From: CAYRGG01 sp964423745 | Lineage (GTDB): Bacteria > Pseudomonadota > Gammaproteobacteria > Competibacterales > Competibacteraceae | Length of the DNA: 64,000 nt | Reading direction: 5' to 3' | NCBI GenBank assembly: GCA_964423745.1 | Contig: CAYRGG010000021.1 | Span: forward strand, 1 to 64,000 | In this document: positions 24,052 to 32,600 of the stretch, in pieces | How the letters are laid out: every line of letters starts with the position of its first letter | Numbering within the stretch: the stretch's first letter is position 1 | Notes under the pieces: generated by a model | What the model was told of the DNA's origin: nothing | Database searches by the model: none | Seen by the model: the letters and a program-made list of their open reading frames with translations, nothing else | Position numbers and translations under genes: made by a program

Positions 24052-24553
24052 TGCTAATGCTTATCTGTTGGTGTTCAGCAACATGTTCGTAAGAAAGCTC
24101 ATGCACCGCAACCAACATAAGGGTTTCGCGTAGTTCTTCTGGTAATGTTTTTAGGTCCTCTTTAAAATGCTCGTATAGCACCTGCGTCTCTACTGCTTTG
24201 ATCGTAGTATCACCTTCACTAAGACTTTCCAAAATAGCTTCATCATTAATAAACTGATAGCGTTTTTCGGGAGTACGGTTTAGATGGTTACGAACTAAAT
24301 TCAGAGCAATACCGGTCAGCCAAGTGGATAAGGCTGATTGGCCTTGAAATCCGGCCATGCTACGGTGCCCTTGCAAAAGGGTTTCTTGCAATAGATCTTC
24401 TGCTTCCTCGTGATGATTAACATGACGCAAAATGAAATAAAAAAGCCGTTTACGATGGCTTTCAAAAGTATTTGAATCAAGCTCTTTTGCAAAAGCTTGA
24501 GTTTCGCCTCCTATTTTTGACAGTTTCTCGTTCAAGCAATACCCTTCCCACAT
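23990..24553 (-). CDS. ECF RNA polymerase sigma factor (BtrS-like role)
   Basis: A 187-residue ECF sigma factor. Region 2 is seen in F-Y-F-I-L-R-H-V-N-H-H-E-E-A-E-D-L-L-Q-E-T, and region 4 in L-P-E-E-L-R-E-T-L-M-L-V-A-V-H-E-L-S-Y-E with a helix-turn-helix following. ECF factors direct transcription from special promoters. Placed within the T3SS island beside HATPase and STAS genes, it probably drives the secretion genes, as BtrS does in Bordetella. No membrane anti-sigma gene is adjacent, which fits control by the cytoplasmic switch. Confidence 0.9.
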   Translation of the reverse strand: MWEGYCLNEKLSKIGGETQAFAKELDSNTFESHRKRLFYFILRHVNHHEEAEDLLQETLLQGHRSMAGFQGQSALSTWLTGIALNLVRNHLNRTPEKRYQFINDEAILESLSEGDTTIKAVETQVLYEHFKEDLKTLPEELRETLMLVAVHELSYEHVAEHQQISISNVKNRVFRARKILRKRLLES

Positions 24554-25235
24554 GCAACGCTTCAGTGATAGTATTTAGTGTTATAGGTAAGACGTTATGG
24601 TTATCGTCATAAGTAGAGTCCTATACCCGTCACCCGTCAGTATCACTTTGTAGTGCCCGTATTGTGGCAGCCTTCAATTAATTAAATATAGCTTCACTAA
24701 GAAGGGTAACTAGCCCTGCTGTGATTGTGTTTGTCAGCATCGCGTCGGTCTGCCACCGAATGGCTATAAAATCGAGCAAAGCAAAAATACGTTACGTCAA
24801 CGGCTGGCTAGTGCGTAAAACGTTAGTGCTCTCACAATGCTCAACTATAACTCACCATCACGATACGGCCTTTCTCAAAGGGTTACGACACTGGTTACGC
24901 TATAACATATTAGACAAAACACTCTTGAGCGAAACACCACCTATTACTACCTACTATACATATAATAGATAAAAGATATGTTAAGGACACATATTCTTAG
25001 AACTTAAAGTAAAACTTTGCTGAACTTTTTTTCCGACAAGCTTTCAGAGGGTGGCTAGGTGAAGCCGTATAAAAGGAACATTTACAGGGGTCGTTACTCA
25101 CCTCACTGAGGTGGGAAAAAGATCAGCGGATAGGACATGGAATTGACAGTAACGCAGACTCGCAAAATCGACACTGCCGTAGACGCGGCGAAGGGCAAAA
25201 GACCGACACAACCACTGCATAATCGACACGCAGGG
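24554..25235. other. 682-base gap with no convincing gene
   Basis: The left end should hold the ECF sigma promoter (minus strand). A plus-strand open frame at 24721-24972 (83 codons, GTG start) has no ribosome binding site and no recognisable family. A perfect short hairpin, CACCTCA and TGAGGTG around one base, lies at 25099-25113 but has no T-run. The right end follows the G8/RTX gene stop. Confidence 0.5.
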
Positions 25236-28200
25236 TCAAAAATCTGCTTCGCAATTCACCGTGGCAGCGTCGTCAAGACAGGTATCTTCACCTTGATTAC
25301 CGTTAACGATGTCATCTCCAGAGTGGCCCATGAGCAGGTCATTCCCTTTGCCACCATAGATTTCATCGTTACCCCGGCCACCATGGATTTCATCGTTACC
25401 CCGACCGCCGTCAAGGGAATCGTGACCTTCATGAATACTGGCATCGCCTTCGGCGTCGTCGCCGAAGACCAGGTCATCCCCAGGGCCGGCTGAGATGGTG
25501 TCATTGCCGGCATCACCGTAGAGGGTGTCATGGCCGGCGCGGCCTGAGATTTTGTCGTCGCCAGCACCACCCGAAATCCAGTCATCACCACCATGGCCGA
25601 TAATCACATCGTGACCTTCGCGACCGAGGATGATATCGGGGCCTCGGGTACCTATCAGCCGTTCATCGCGGGGGGTGCCGGTGATGATTCTCTTCTGAGA
25701 GAGCGGAGTGGCTTGCAGGTCGCAAAACTGCGTATCCTTTAAGGGAGGATTAAAACAAGAACCGGCGAGATCGGGCGGCGCATGTTGCCAAGCCACATCC
25801 CAGTCTTCGTTGACCGGATAACACGCCGCTGGCGGGCGTGGATCGCTGGCCGGATCGGTCTCAAAAGAAGTAGGTAAAGTCACAGCAAGACCGAAGCAGC
25901 CACCTTCCGGGCAATCAACGTCAACCACTGACCAGGCGCAAATGGCATGATCGTCTTGAATACACTCGGCGTAGAGTTCCGGATTGTCCTGTTGCAGTTG
26001 TGCTGAACAGGCGCACTGGTTTTTTTGAGTATTCCATTGGCAAAAGCTTTTTGGCTGGCAACTGTTTTGTTCAGCCTGTTTAAACCGGTCTTTGAAAACG
26101 TCAAATCCCATATCCAAAGTGACCCTCAATAGGCCGCTTTCAACATCGTGTTGAGTTTCCCAGGTCTCGGGCCAAGCTTCATCATTGAAAGTCAGTTTGG
26201 CGCTAGCTAAGGGGGTCGTAACCGCTTTTAGCGTCGTCATATCAAAGTCTTTGCCAACGTACATTTGATAGGTTTGCCGGATGTTTGGTTTGGCATAGAC
26301 AAAATACACATAATACGTCTCTCCGGCCTCAAAGACATTGAGATCGCTGGCGCCACTTTGGCGTTGCTGGTCTTCACTGACGGTAGTATCAATGTAGAAC
26401 ACACCGTGATTGGGTGTCAGATTACTGCGCTGCCAGATTGCCTGACCCATCAGCCGAATATTGGGTGTTTTGTTTTCGGCTCGTTCGTTACTGGTTAAAA
26501 GCTGTCGGTACAATGGCACACCATAACAGCTTTGACCGGTACACACCCGGCTCCACTGGGATGTGCAGTTGCCACGGGCGGCACAATCCGGATAGACCGC
26601 CGTCGTCACATACTGATAGGGACTGGTTTTAGCGGTACCTTCGGATTTGCATTCAATGGTTTCCACAGGGGCATTGAAAAACGGGTCTTCGTTGACCGAA
26701 ATGGTCTCAGCCAGTCCTGTCAGGGAGCCGTCATCGTCGTTCAATACGGTTTGCCGGTCAATGCTGGTGAAACCCGTGAACGAGCCGGTCGCGTTAAATG
26801 TGCAGTAGTTCTGTTTAACCGCCTCATCGTCGGTTTCGTGGGTGCCAGGTAAGAACAACGGTTCGATGACAAAATGACGGATGTCAACGTCGTCGAAAAA
26901 CAGATTGGTGGAATGAAACGAGGGTGGGTAATAAAACCCGTTAGGTTGCTTCCAGGCGATAGCGGCATTGGGTAGAAAACATTGCTGAGTATCTGCATCG
27001 AACGGCATACCCAATACCTTGCCATACATATACTCGCTGTCAAAACAGTTGCCATTGCCGTACTGGCAATCTTCAACGTGGGTTTTAGTGATATCCAGAT
27101 ACGCGTTGGAGTCCTGCTGGGCGGGGCCGTCATAGAGATTGAACAGGCGTTGATTATTGGCAAAACTGCTCAGCGGCATAGTGATGCCCTCGTCTAGCGA
27201 CAGACAATAATTGGCCGCGCGCTCATTATCACAGGATAATCCCCTTGGGTTGAACGGTCCTGCGTGAGAGGCCAGCGGATTGTCCTGTTGGGTATTGCCG
27301 ATGAACACGTTTTTGCGCGCTAATAGCCAGTTGCCATCGATGGACGAGGATTTCGTGTAATCCCCGCCGGTAACAAAGGTAAGACCTGCACTTTGCACAT
27401 CGGAAATGACGCTATTAATGACCAAAAACCATTGGGGACGCATCCAGATCGCCGAAAAATTTGTCTCGGCCCAGTGAAAGGCGGTGGTGTAGTGATCTAG
27501 GGTGGTCACCATACACCCTTCTTTATGACCCTCTGAACAGCGGATGACATTGCTACAGTCCAGCTCTCCCGTGTTAGGGTTTAATTTGGCCCCCGGTGAA
27601 TTTTCATCACAGCGGGTGGGAAATCTCAGACCACCCGGTACAACCCGGGGATAAAAAGTTTCCTCGGTCCAGTTGGGGTTCGGGGCAGGTAGCAAGGGAT
27701 TGACGATCGGCTCAAGCTGGGTATCAACATCAGGCGCACCCAAGCCATTACACGGGCTGACATTCGAGGTGGTGTTAAATGAATTCATCGCCGTGCTGCA
27801 AAAGTTGCCGCGAAACTTTTTCAACGGTGTCGCCCCAGCCCGGTCTGGGAAGGTTTGCAAGGACGCGTAAGAGTCCCATTTTTGCTTTGTCGAAAGCCCG
27901 CTGTTGATAGCGGGCAACGGCCAATAGCAGGCCCCGCAAGCACCGGCTCCTGCCGCCATATTGTGTTCAAAATCGTTCCAGGTATTGAGCATCCAAAACA
28001 CCGTAGGATGCGCATAATCAGAGTGGCTAGGGACTTTGTCGGTGAGCCGCTTGTCTTCTGTCCAGGCTAGGATACCTGGCACTTTGCGGGGGTTTTGACT
28101 GTTGTCCACCGCAGCACGGGCGAAAATACCAATATTGGATTGAAATTTATTGTTGATTTCAGTGCCATCTTCCAGATAATAACCATGACCAATCGATTTA

Positions 28201-29480
28201 TAACCCACGTTACGGGCTAACGTCACACCGTGGGTGCCATGGAGGGTAATCCAACGGGTCATGGAATCATGAACAGAACTGTTTTTGACAAAGGTATCGG
28301 CTGGGGTTTTGCGCGTGACATGAAAATGGACAGGATAATGTCCCATACGCCCACCTTGCCCCATCTGATAGAATTCGACGCCTTGTATCCGTGCGGTTTT
28401 TATCCCCTGGCGAAGGATCATATGGGCGCCAAAATAATAGGGATGCTGTGCGCCGGCTTGTTCGGTTGAATCAACCAATACCGATGCCTCGGGAAAAGGC
28501 TCGTTGAAAGCTTCCCCTTCGGAAACGATGCGAATACTGCGTGTCAGGAGAGCGACCGCCGCCCGGGTTTCAGCGGCGGGTTGACCGTCAACTTCAATAT
28601 CCAAGCCTAGCCTTTTGGGCACTCTGCTCAAGTCGTAGGTGCGGCCATTATGAAAATAGTGCGCCGCCTGAGCAACGCTCACACTGCGGCGGTCGCCGCT
28701 GACACCGGTGATGGTGAGTTGTTCAGAATGGCCTGGTAAATAATCCGTGGTTGTGACAACGATCTCATCGCCAATTTGCCAATCAACGACTCGATCCAAA
28801 AACAAGACATCTTCACCCGGATCTAAACCCTTGTCGTTGCTGTCATTGGGGTCCGTTGCGAGCCGCACCCAACTCGTACCGGAATCTGCCGGATTGTTGT
28901 TATCAAAACTGGCTCCTTTTTTACCGAACAGTTCTAAACTGCCGCCATAAGACACCCCAATAACTTTGTACCCGAAATACCCGTTGGCATCGCCGCCGTC
29001 CAACGGCAAGGGTATGTACTTATAAAAATAATCTTTTACCCCGCCTGGCAATTCGACCATGACAGCGCCCTGCGAATTCCAGACGGTTTCAGGGATTCCG
29101 CAATGTACATCGCTTTTACAAACAACCCCAACACCGTTAGGACCTTGATCGGCGCCATACACATGCAAGGTCACTACACCGCCTTGGGTGCCGATGGGAT
29201 TTTCGGGACTGCCAGCGGTTAGACTGCCCTCATTTTCTATAAGGATTGAACTAGCCCAGAAATCGATCACCGCATCATCGAAAACCAGAGCGCCACCGTC
29301 GTAGATATTGATGTCTCCATAATGGTAAGTGCCGGCATCTACCGTGCAAAGCCCAGTGACCTCTAGCTCATTGCCCTCGCCTGGGGGTAATGGGCCGCCC
29401 GTGCATACGGCTGCCTGCGCTGTAAGCAGCGGAAAAGCAGCCAGCAACGATAGCAGAGTCAAAATTTTCCAAATGCGCAT
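25236..29480 (-). CDS. Large exported G8-domain protein with RTX calcium-binding repeats
   Basis: A 1414-residue exoprotein. A Sec signal peptide (about 1-23, ending A-Q-A) is followed by a G8-like domain (about 30-200; V-C-T-G-G, D-G-G-A-L-V-F-D-D-A-V-I, E-N-E-G-S-L) of the kind found in CEMIP/TMEM2, and by a long right-handed beta-helix-like region (H-F-H-V-T-R, N-V-G-Y-K-S-I-G-H-G-Y). A cysteine-rich region lies at about 1150-1280. The C terminus has about 12 RTX nonapeptides (G-G-x-G-x-D-x-x-x). CEMIP-type proteins handle hyaluronan, so glycan binding or breakdown is possible but unproven. An RTX protein with a Sec signal suggests type II export or periplasmic release, not type I. Followed on its 5' side by the effector block. 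Confidence 0.8.
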   Translation of the reverse strand: MRIWKILTLLSLLAAFPLLTAQAAVCTGGPLPPGEGNELEVTGLCTVDAGTYHYGDINIYDGGALVFDDAVIDFWASSILIENEGSLTAGSPENPIGTQGGVVTLHVYGADQGPNGVGVVCKSDVHCGIPETVWNSQGAVMVELPGGVKDYFYKYIPLPLDGGDANGYFGYKVIGVSYGGSLELFGKKGASFDNNNPADSGTSWVRLATDPNDSNDKGLDPGEDVLFLDRVVDWQIGDEIVVTTTDYLPGHSEQLTITGVSGDRRSVSVAQAAHYFHNGRTYDLSRVPKRLGLDIEVDGQPAAETRAAVALLTRSIRIVSEGEAFNEPFPEASVLVDSTEQAGAQHPYYFGAHMILRQGIKTARIQGVEFYQMGQGGRMGHYPVHFHVTRKTPADTFVKNSSVHDSMTRWITLHGTHGVTLARNVGYKSIGHGYYLEDGTEINNKFQSNIGIFARAAVDNSQNPRKVPGILAWTEDKRLTDKVPSHSDYAHPTVFWMLNTWNDFEHNMAAGAGACGACYWPLPAINSGLSTKQKWDSYASLQTFPDRAGATPLKKFRGNFCSTAMNSFNTTSNVSPCNGLGAPDVDTQLEPIVNPLLPAPNPNWTEETFYPRVVPGGLRFPTRCDENSPGAKLNPNTGELDCSNVIRCSEGHKEGCMVTTLDHYTTAFHWAETNFSAIWMRPQWFLVINSVISDVQSAGLTFVTGGDYTKSSSIDGNWLLARKNVFIGNTQQDNPLASHAGPFNPRGLSCDNERAANYCLSLDEGITMPLSSFANNQRLFNLYDGPAQQDSNAYLDITKTHVEDCQYGNGNCFDSEYMYGKVLGMPFDADTQQCFLPNAAIAWKQPNGFYYPPSFHSTNLFFDDVDIRHFVIEPLFLPGTHETDDEAVKQNYCTFNATGSFTGFTSIDRQTVLNDDDGSLTGLAETISVNEDPFFNAPVETIECKSEGTAKTSPYQYVTTAVYPDCAARGNCTSQWSRVCTGQSCYGVPLYRQLLTSNERAENKTPNIRLMGQAIWQRSNLTPNHGVFYIDTTVSEDQQRQSGASDLNVFEAGETYYVYFVYAKPNIRQTYQMYVGKDFDMTTLKAVTTPLASAKLTFNDEAWPETWETQHDVESGLLRVTLDMGFDVFKDRFKQAEQNSCQPKSFCQWNTQKNQCACSAQLQQDNPELYAECIQDDHAICAWSVVDVDCPEGGCFGLAVTLPTSFETDPASDPRPPAACYPVNEDWDVAWQHAPPDLAGSCFNPPLKDTQFCDLQATPLSQKRIITGTPRDERLIGTRGPDIILGREGHDVIIGHGGDDWISGGAGDDKISGRAGHDTLYGDAGNDTISAGPGDDLVFGDDAEGDASIHEGHDSLDGGRGNDEIHGGRGNDEIYGGKGNDLLMGHSGDDIVNGNQGEDTCLDDAATVNCEADF

Positions 29481-29526
29481 TTTTTACCTACACAACAATA
29501 ATATTTTTATTTGCAAATAGGAGAAA

Positions 29527-30102
29527 TCAAGCTGCTCCTAACAAGGCTAGGGCAACACTCAATGCATCGCTGTGACCGCTATCGGCATCAGCTTCGGGGA
29601 ATACTGCCTTTTTCCAACTGGCTGGGTCGTTGAGATCGGTAATCTTGGCTAAACCGTTGCCTGCAAAATCGCTCTCGAAAACGATCAACCGCTGGCCGGA
29701 GGCAAGTTTATTGCTTGCATTGGTGGCTGTGAGTGTCTTGTTGAGCAGCGCTTCCAGTTGTCCATAGTAGTGGGTGAGTCGTAACGCATCTTTATCTAAA
29801 TCCCCGTAAGCGCTACCACATTGGATTTGCAGAAACACCGCCAATGGACCTTGCACCAAATAATAATGCATGGCATGGGACTGGATGCCGTGGCCGCCAT
29901 GACCGAGCAATAGATAATCCTCGGTTGGATCGTTGGCCTTTTTTAGATAATGACCCAGATCGTAGAGATCGTGTTGCAGTTGTACGGTGCCAAAGACGTG
30001 AGGTGTCTGCTGGGTCAGTGCGCCTTGCAAGCTGGTAGGCACTGGCGGGGAGGGCAGCTTTTGCTGCTGGAAGTAATCGCTCATAGCGTGAGGAGTAATC
30101 AT
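29527..30102 (-). CDS. Unrecognised protein coupled to the kinase-like effector
   Basis: A 191-residue soluble protein with no family I recognise. It contains L-L-L-G-H-G-G-H-G-I-Q-S-H near residue 65 and an acidic E-S-D-F-A-G-N-G stretch near 150. No signal peptide or membrane helix. Its ATG shares a base with the effector stop (TAATG), so translation is coupled and a joint role with that effector is likely. It is not obviously CesT-like. Candidates: an accessory effector, or a cytosolic partner that keeps the effector quiet before secretion. Confidence 0.6.
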   Translation of the reverse strand: MITPHAMSDYFQQQKLPSPPVPTSLQGALTQQTPHVFGTVQLQHDLYDLGHYLKKANDPTEDYLLLGHGGHGIQSHAMHYYLVQGPLAVFLQIQCGSAYGDLDKDALRLTHYYGQLEALLNKTLTATNASNKLASGQRLIVFESDFAGNGLAKITDLNDPASWKKAVFPEADADSGHSDALSVALALLGAA

Positions 30103-32027
30103 TATACGGATACTCCCTGGCGTTTCAGGTTGTCTTTACCCACTTTAGCAGCATAAACCGGTAATAAATTTTCGGGCCCTTCAGCGGCGAACTTTTGTTT
30201 TTCACGAGCGAAATAACTTGTGTCACGATCAGTCTGTAGTCTCGCTGTGGCAGGTCCCCATTGATCAGCATCAATCCGTCTATCCGCAGGCAGCGAGTTG
30301 ATGTGCTTTTTAAGCACATCAAGCCGTGCACCTAAGGCATCCATTTCCTCACCGGTCAATAAATCGCCGAGTTTATTATCAAGCTTTTGTTTGTCCAAAG
30401 CGTTTATCTTTGCCGCCATTGCGTTGTCTACTATCGGTGGTAATTCTAGTGCCCATTGATAACTAGTATAGTCGTTGGCGGTTTCTATTTTTTTACCAAA
30501 GGCCTGATCATTATCTATCGCATAAACCCCTTTCACTTGCCGGTTTTTGGCGTCGATATCGACAAAATAATTACGCGCATGGCGGTCTATTTGTGCACAC
30601 AGAAAATCCAATAGCTGAAGTTGATTAGTCTGGCGTTGAAACACAGGATCCTCAAAATGGATATTATACCCCTCTTGTTTTTGGTAAACAGCTGAACACT
30701 GACTGGTGTCAAAATCCCCATTAGGTTTTAGAGGAAGCTTCAAATCTGTTATACCATCAGCCTTAGCCAGGTCACGTGCATTTATAAATATTTTTGTAGG
30801 GTGATTATACATGGATTTAGCCATGTTTATGTAAACATCGATTTGATCTTTTAGCGTTATGTTATTATTACCGGGAATAGGTAATAATGAATTACTTTGC
30901 AAGGGAATAGCCTTTTCAGCTATGGGTTCTTTGCCGGGCGCTATATCCATAACCATCCCCAATTGACCCTTGTGGAGACCGAAATGGGTTTTAGGTACCA
31001 GGGAGTGCTCATCGGTTTTTAGAAGCTCGGCGAGTTTGGAAGTCGCCACAGCGCGATGGGGATAACGCGCATGATCCCGTGGGATTCCTGTTTGTATACC
31101 TTCTCCTGCTGGAGGAGGAAGCTCAGGTTGTTCCTCAGCTGCTTTCTGATAAATAACTTCTTTGCCGTTTTTATAGGTAATTTTAGCAACCGCATTGAAA
31201 TTGCCAGAACTAAATTTCTCAACCGCTGACCGTTCGTTAGCATCGCTGAAGGTTTCATCACCCCGTGCGCCAGAATAGTGTCCAATCCGCACAGCGGGTG
31301 ACGGCGCAATACCGGTGCGAATCAACGCGACGGCTTCCTCATAACTACACTTAACTTCGCTATAGCTGTACAAACGCTCCATGCCACGGGCCGTTTGATG
31401 ACGCACAACCGCATTGGGATCGTTTTTTAAAAAGGGTGCTTTCTTATCATGCAACAGTTTGTCTTGTTCGAGGATAAGACGGGTCAACCGGACGTTGTCA
31501 CGCACCTCCACCGCCTCTTTATGTACCGCTGTATTGGCTGCAGTTAACCCAATCACATCATTGGCGCGCTTTTCAGCTTGGTCCATGGTAGCGGTTAATT
31601 GCGCTATTTCAGCAGGGTTCCCTGGGCTAGGGACTGGTTTCGCAAGAAACGCCTTGAAATCGGGGCCAGTGAAAGATGCGAAATCCGTTGCCCGATTATT
31701 TATAATCGGTGTACTAACGTCACGGATATATTCTTGCACCACCTTGATGTCACGACCGCGTAAATCTTTTCCAGCCTGGGCCCGGGCATCGATAAGGCCA
31801 AAGGCACGAACCCCGAGATCACCGTATTGCTGTGTTAAAGCATGTTTAAAATCTCGATAGGCTGCTTTGTTATTTTTAAGCGTATTGCTAGTAACAAAAC
31901 CTACGACTCGACCAAACAACGATTTATGTTTAGCGACTAATAGCCTTTCGCTCGGTCGATAAGTAACTCGTGAATCCTGTAATCTTTCATTTGTTCCAAT
32001 CCTAAAATAACCGTCGATTTTTGACAT
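30102..32027 (-). CDS. Candidate T3SS effector with kinase-like motifs
   Basis: A 641-residue protein. Residues about 270-515 resemble an atypical kinase fold: S-S-G-N-F-N-A-V-A-K-I-T-Y (273-285), Y-Q-K-A (Lys295, possible ATP lysine), a helix H-R-A-V-A-T-S-K-L-A-E-L-L, then a hinge-like G-M-V-M-D-I-A. The catalytic-loop candidate is D-R-H-A-R-N (481-486) and the metal site I-D-N-D (504-507). The D-R-H-x-x-N / I-D-x-D spacing recalls PI3/4-kinase-like, HipA-like and Fam20-type kinases. Residues 51-98 form an N-terminal segment shared with the protein at 32601. A CesT chaperone gene lies 12 bases upstream. Secretion is inferred from this context. Confidence 0.65.
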   Translation of the reverse strand: MSKIDGYFRIGTNERLQDSRVTYRPSERLLVAKHKSLFGRVVGFVTSNTLKNNKAAYRDFKHALTQQYGDLGVRAFGLIDARAQAGKDLRGRDIKVVQEYIRDVSTPIINNRATDFASFTGPDFKAFLAKPVPSPGNPAEIAQLTATMDQAEKRANDVIGLTAANTAVHKEAVEVRDNVRLTRLILEQDKLLHDKKAPFLKNDPNAVVRHQTARGMERLYSYSEVKCSYEEAVALIRTGIAPSPAVRIGHYSGARGDETFSDANERSAVEKFSSGNFNAVAKITYKNGKEVIYQKAAEEQPELPPPAGEGIQTGIPRDHARYPHRAVATSKLAELLKTDEHSLVPKTHFGLHKGQLGMVMDIAPGKEPIAEKAIPLQSNSLLPIPGNNNITLKDQIDVYINMAKSMYNHPTKIFINARDLAKADGITDLKLPLKPNGDFDTSQCSAVYQKQEGYNIHFEDPVFQRQTNQLQLLDFLCAQIDRHARNYFVDIDAKNRQVKGVYAIDNDQAFGKKIETANDYTSYQWALELPPIVDNAMAAKINALDKQKLDNKLGDLLTGEEMDALGARLDVLKKHINSLPADRRIDADQWGPATARLQTDRDTSYFAREKQKFAAEGPENLLPVYAAKVGKDNLKRQGVSV

Positions 32028-32039
32028 AGCGGTTGCCTT

Positions 32040-32507
32040 CTAAATTTTTAACCAGTCAGCGCCTGAGTTTGGTGCAGCGGCGTCATCGGTGATGGGATTA
32101 TGATTATGGTGATCGAGACGTTGTCGCCAATGATCGATACCATTGAGAAATTCTTCAATGGTTTGTAAGAATCGCTCTGTATCCAGGGCTTTAACCGGCA
32201 CGCGGTAGCCCAAGGTGACTTGTCCACTTTGCTGGTGTACCCCTAGCGTAGCGCCTCCGGTTCCACTCCATAGCACATTAGCATTGAGTAATTCCAGTAA
32301 CACTACTTCGCCGTGTTGACATTCGATAGTACCTAACTCACAAAACAATGTGACTGCTTCGATAGCGTCATCGTATTCAAGGACGACTACTCGATCGTCA
32401 GGCAACGCCAATGCACAGTGACCGTCATCTTCTGCTGCAGCCAGATCAGGAATACCCAGTTGCTGGCCAAGATCGGTGAGTAGCGATTTAAACATTACCA
32501 AAGACAT
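32040..32507 (-). CDS. CesT-family effector chaperone
   Basis: A 155-residue acidic protein of the Tir-chaperone fold: F-K-S-L-L-T-D-L-G-Q-Q-L-G-I at the start, C-A-L-A-L-P-D-D-R-V-V-V-L, L-E-L-L-N-A-N-V-L-W and T-G-G-A-T-L-G, the last two being the usual class I positions. It is encoded just before the kinase-like effector and is the natural chaperone for it. GGAGA site upstream of the ATG. Confidence 0.87.
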   Translation of the reverse strand: MSLVMFKSLLTDLGQQLGIPDLAAAEDDGHCALALPDDRVVVLEYDDAIEAVTLFCELGTIECQHGEVVLLELLNANVLWSGTGGATLGVHQQSGQVTLGYRVPVKALDTERFLQTIEEFLNGIDHWRQRLDHHNHNPITDDAAAPNSGADWLKI

Positions 32508-32600
32508 GGGTATGTCTCCTCAGGTGAGTATTAGCCTAGACGCTGCTTTTTTATAAATCAATAAGTTAACTGCTGAAATTAGCAGTTGATGTATTCTAGA

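Noticed and set aside
24721..24972. 83-codon plus-strand open frame in the gap after the ECF sigma gene
   Set aside because: GTG start without a ribosome binding site, atypical composition and no recognisable family.
25351..25405. Short direct repeat of about 27 bases, considered as a repeat array or CRISPR
   Set aside because: It is the codon-level repeat of the RTX nonapeptides within the large exoprotein. No CRISPR array was seen anywhere in the window.
32568..32587. Hairpin AACTGCT/AGCAGTT after the helical effector gene
   Set aside because: No T-run follows on the minus strand; weak as a terminator.
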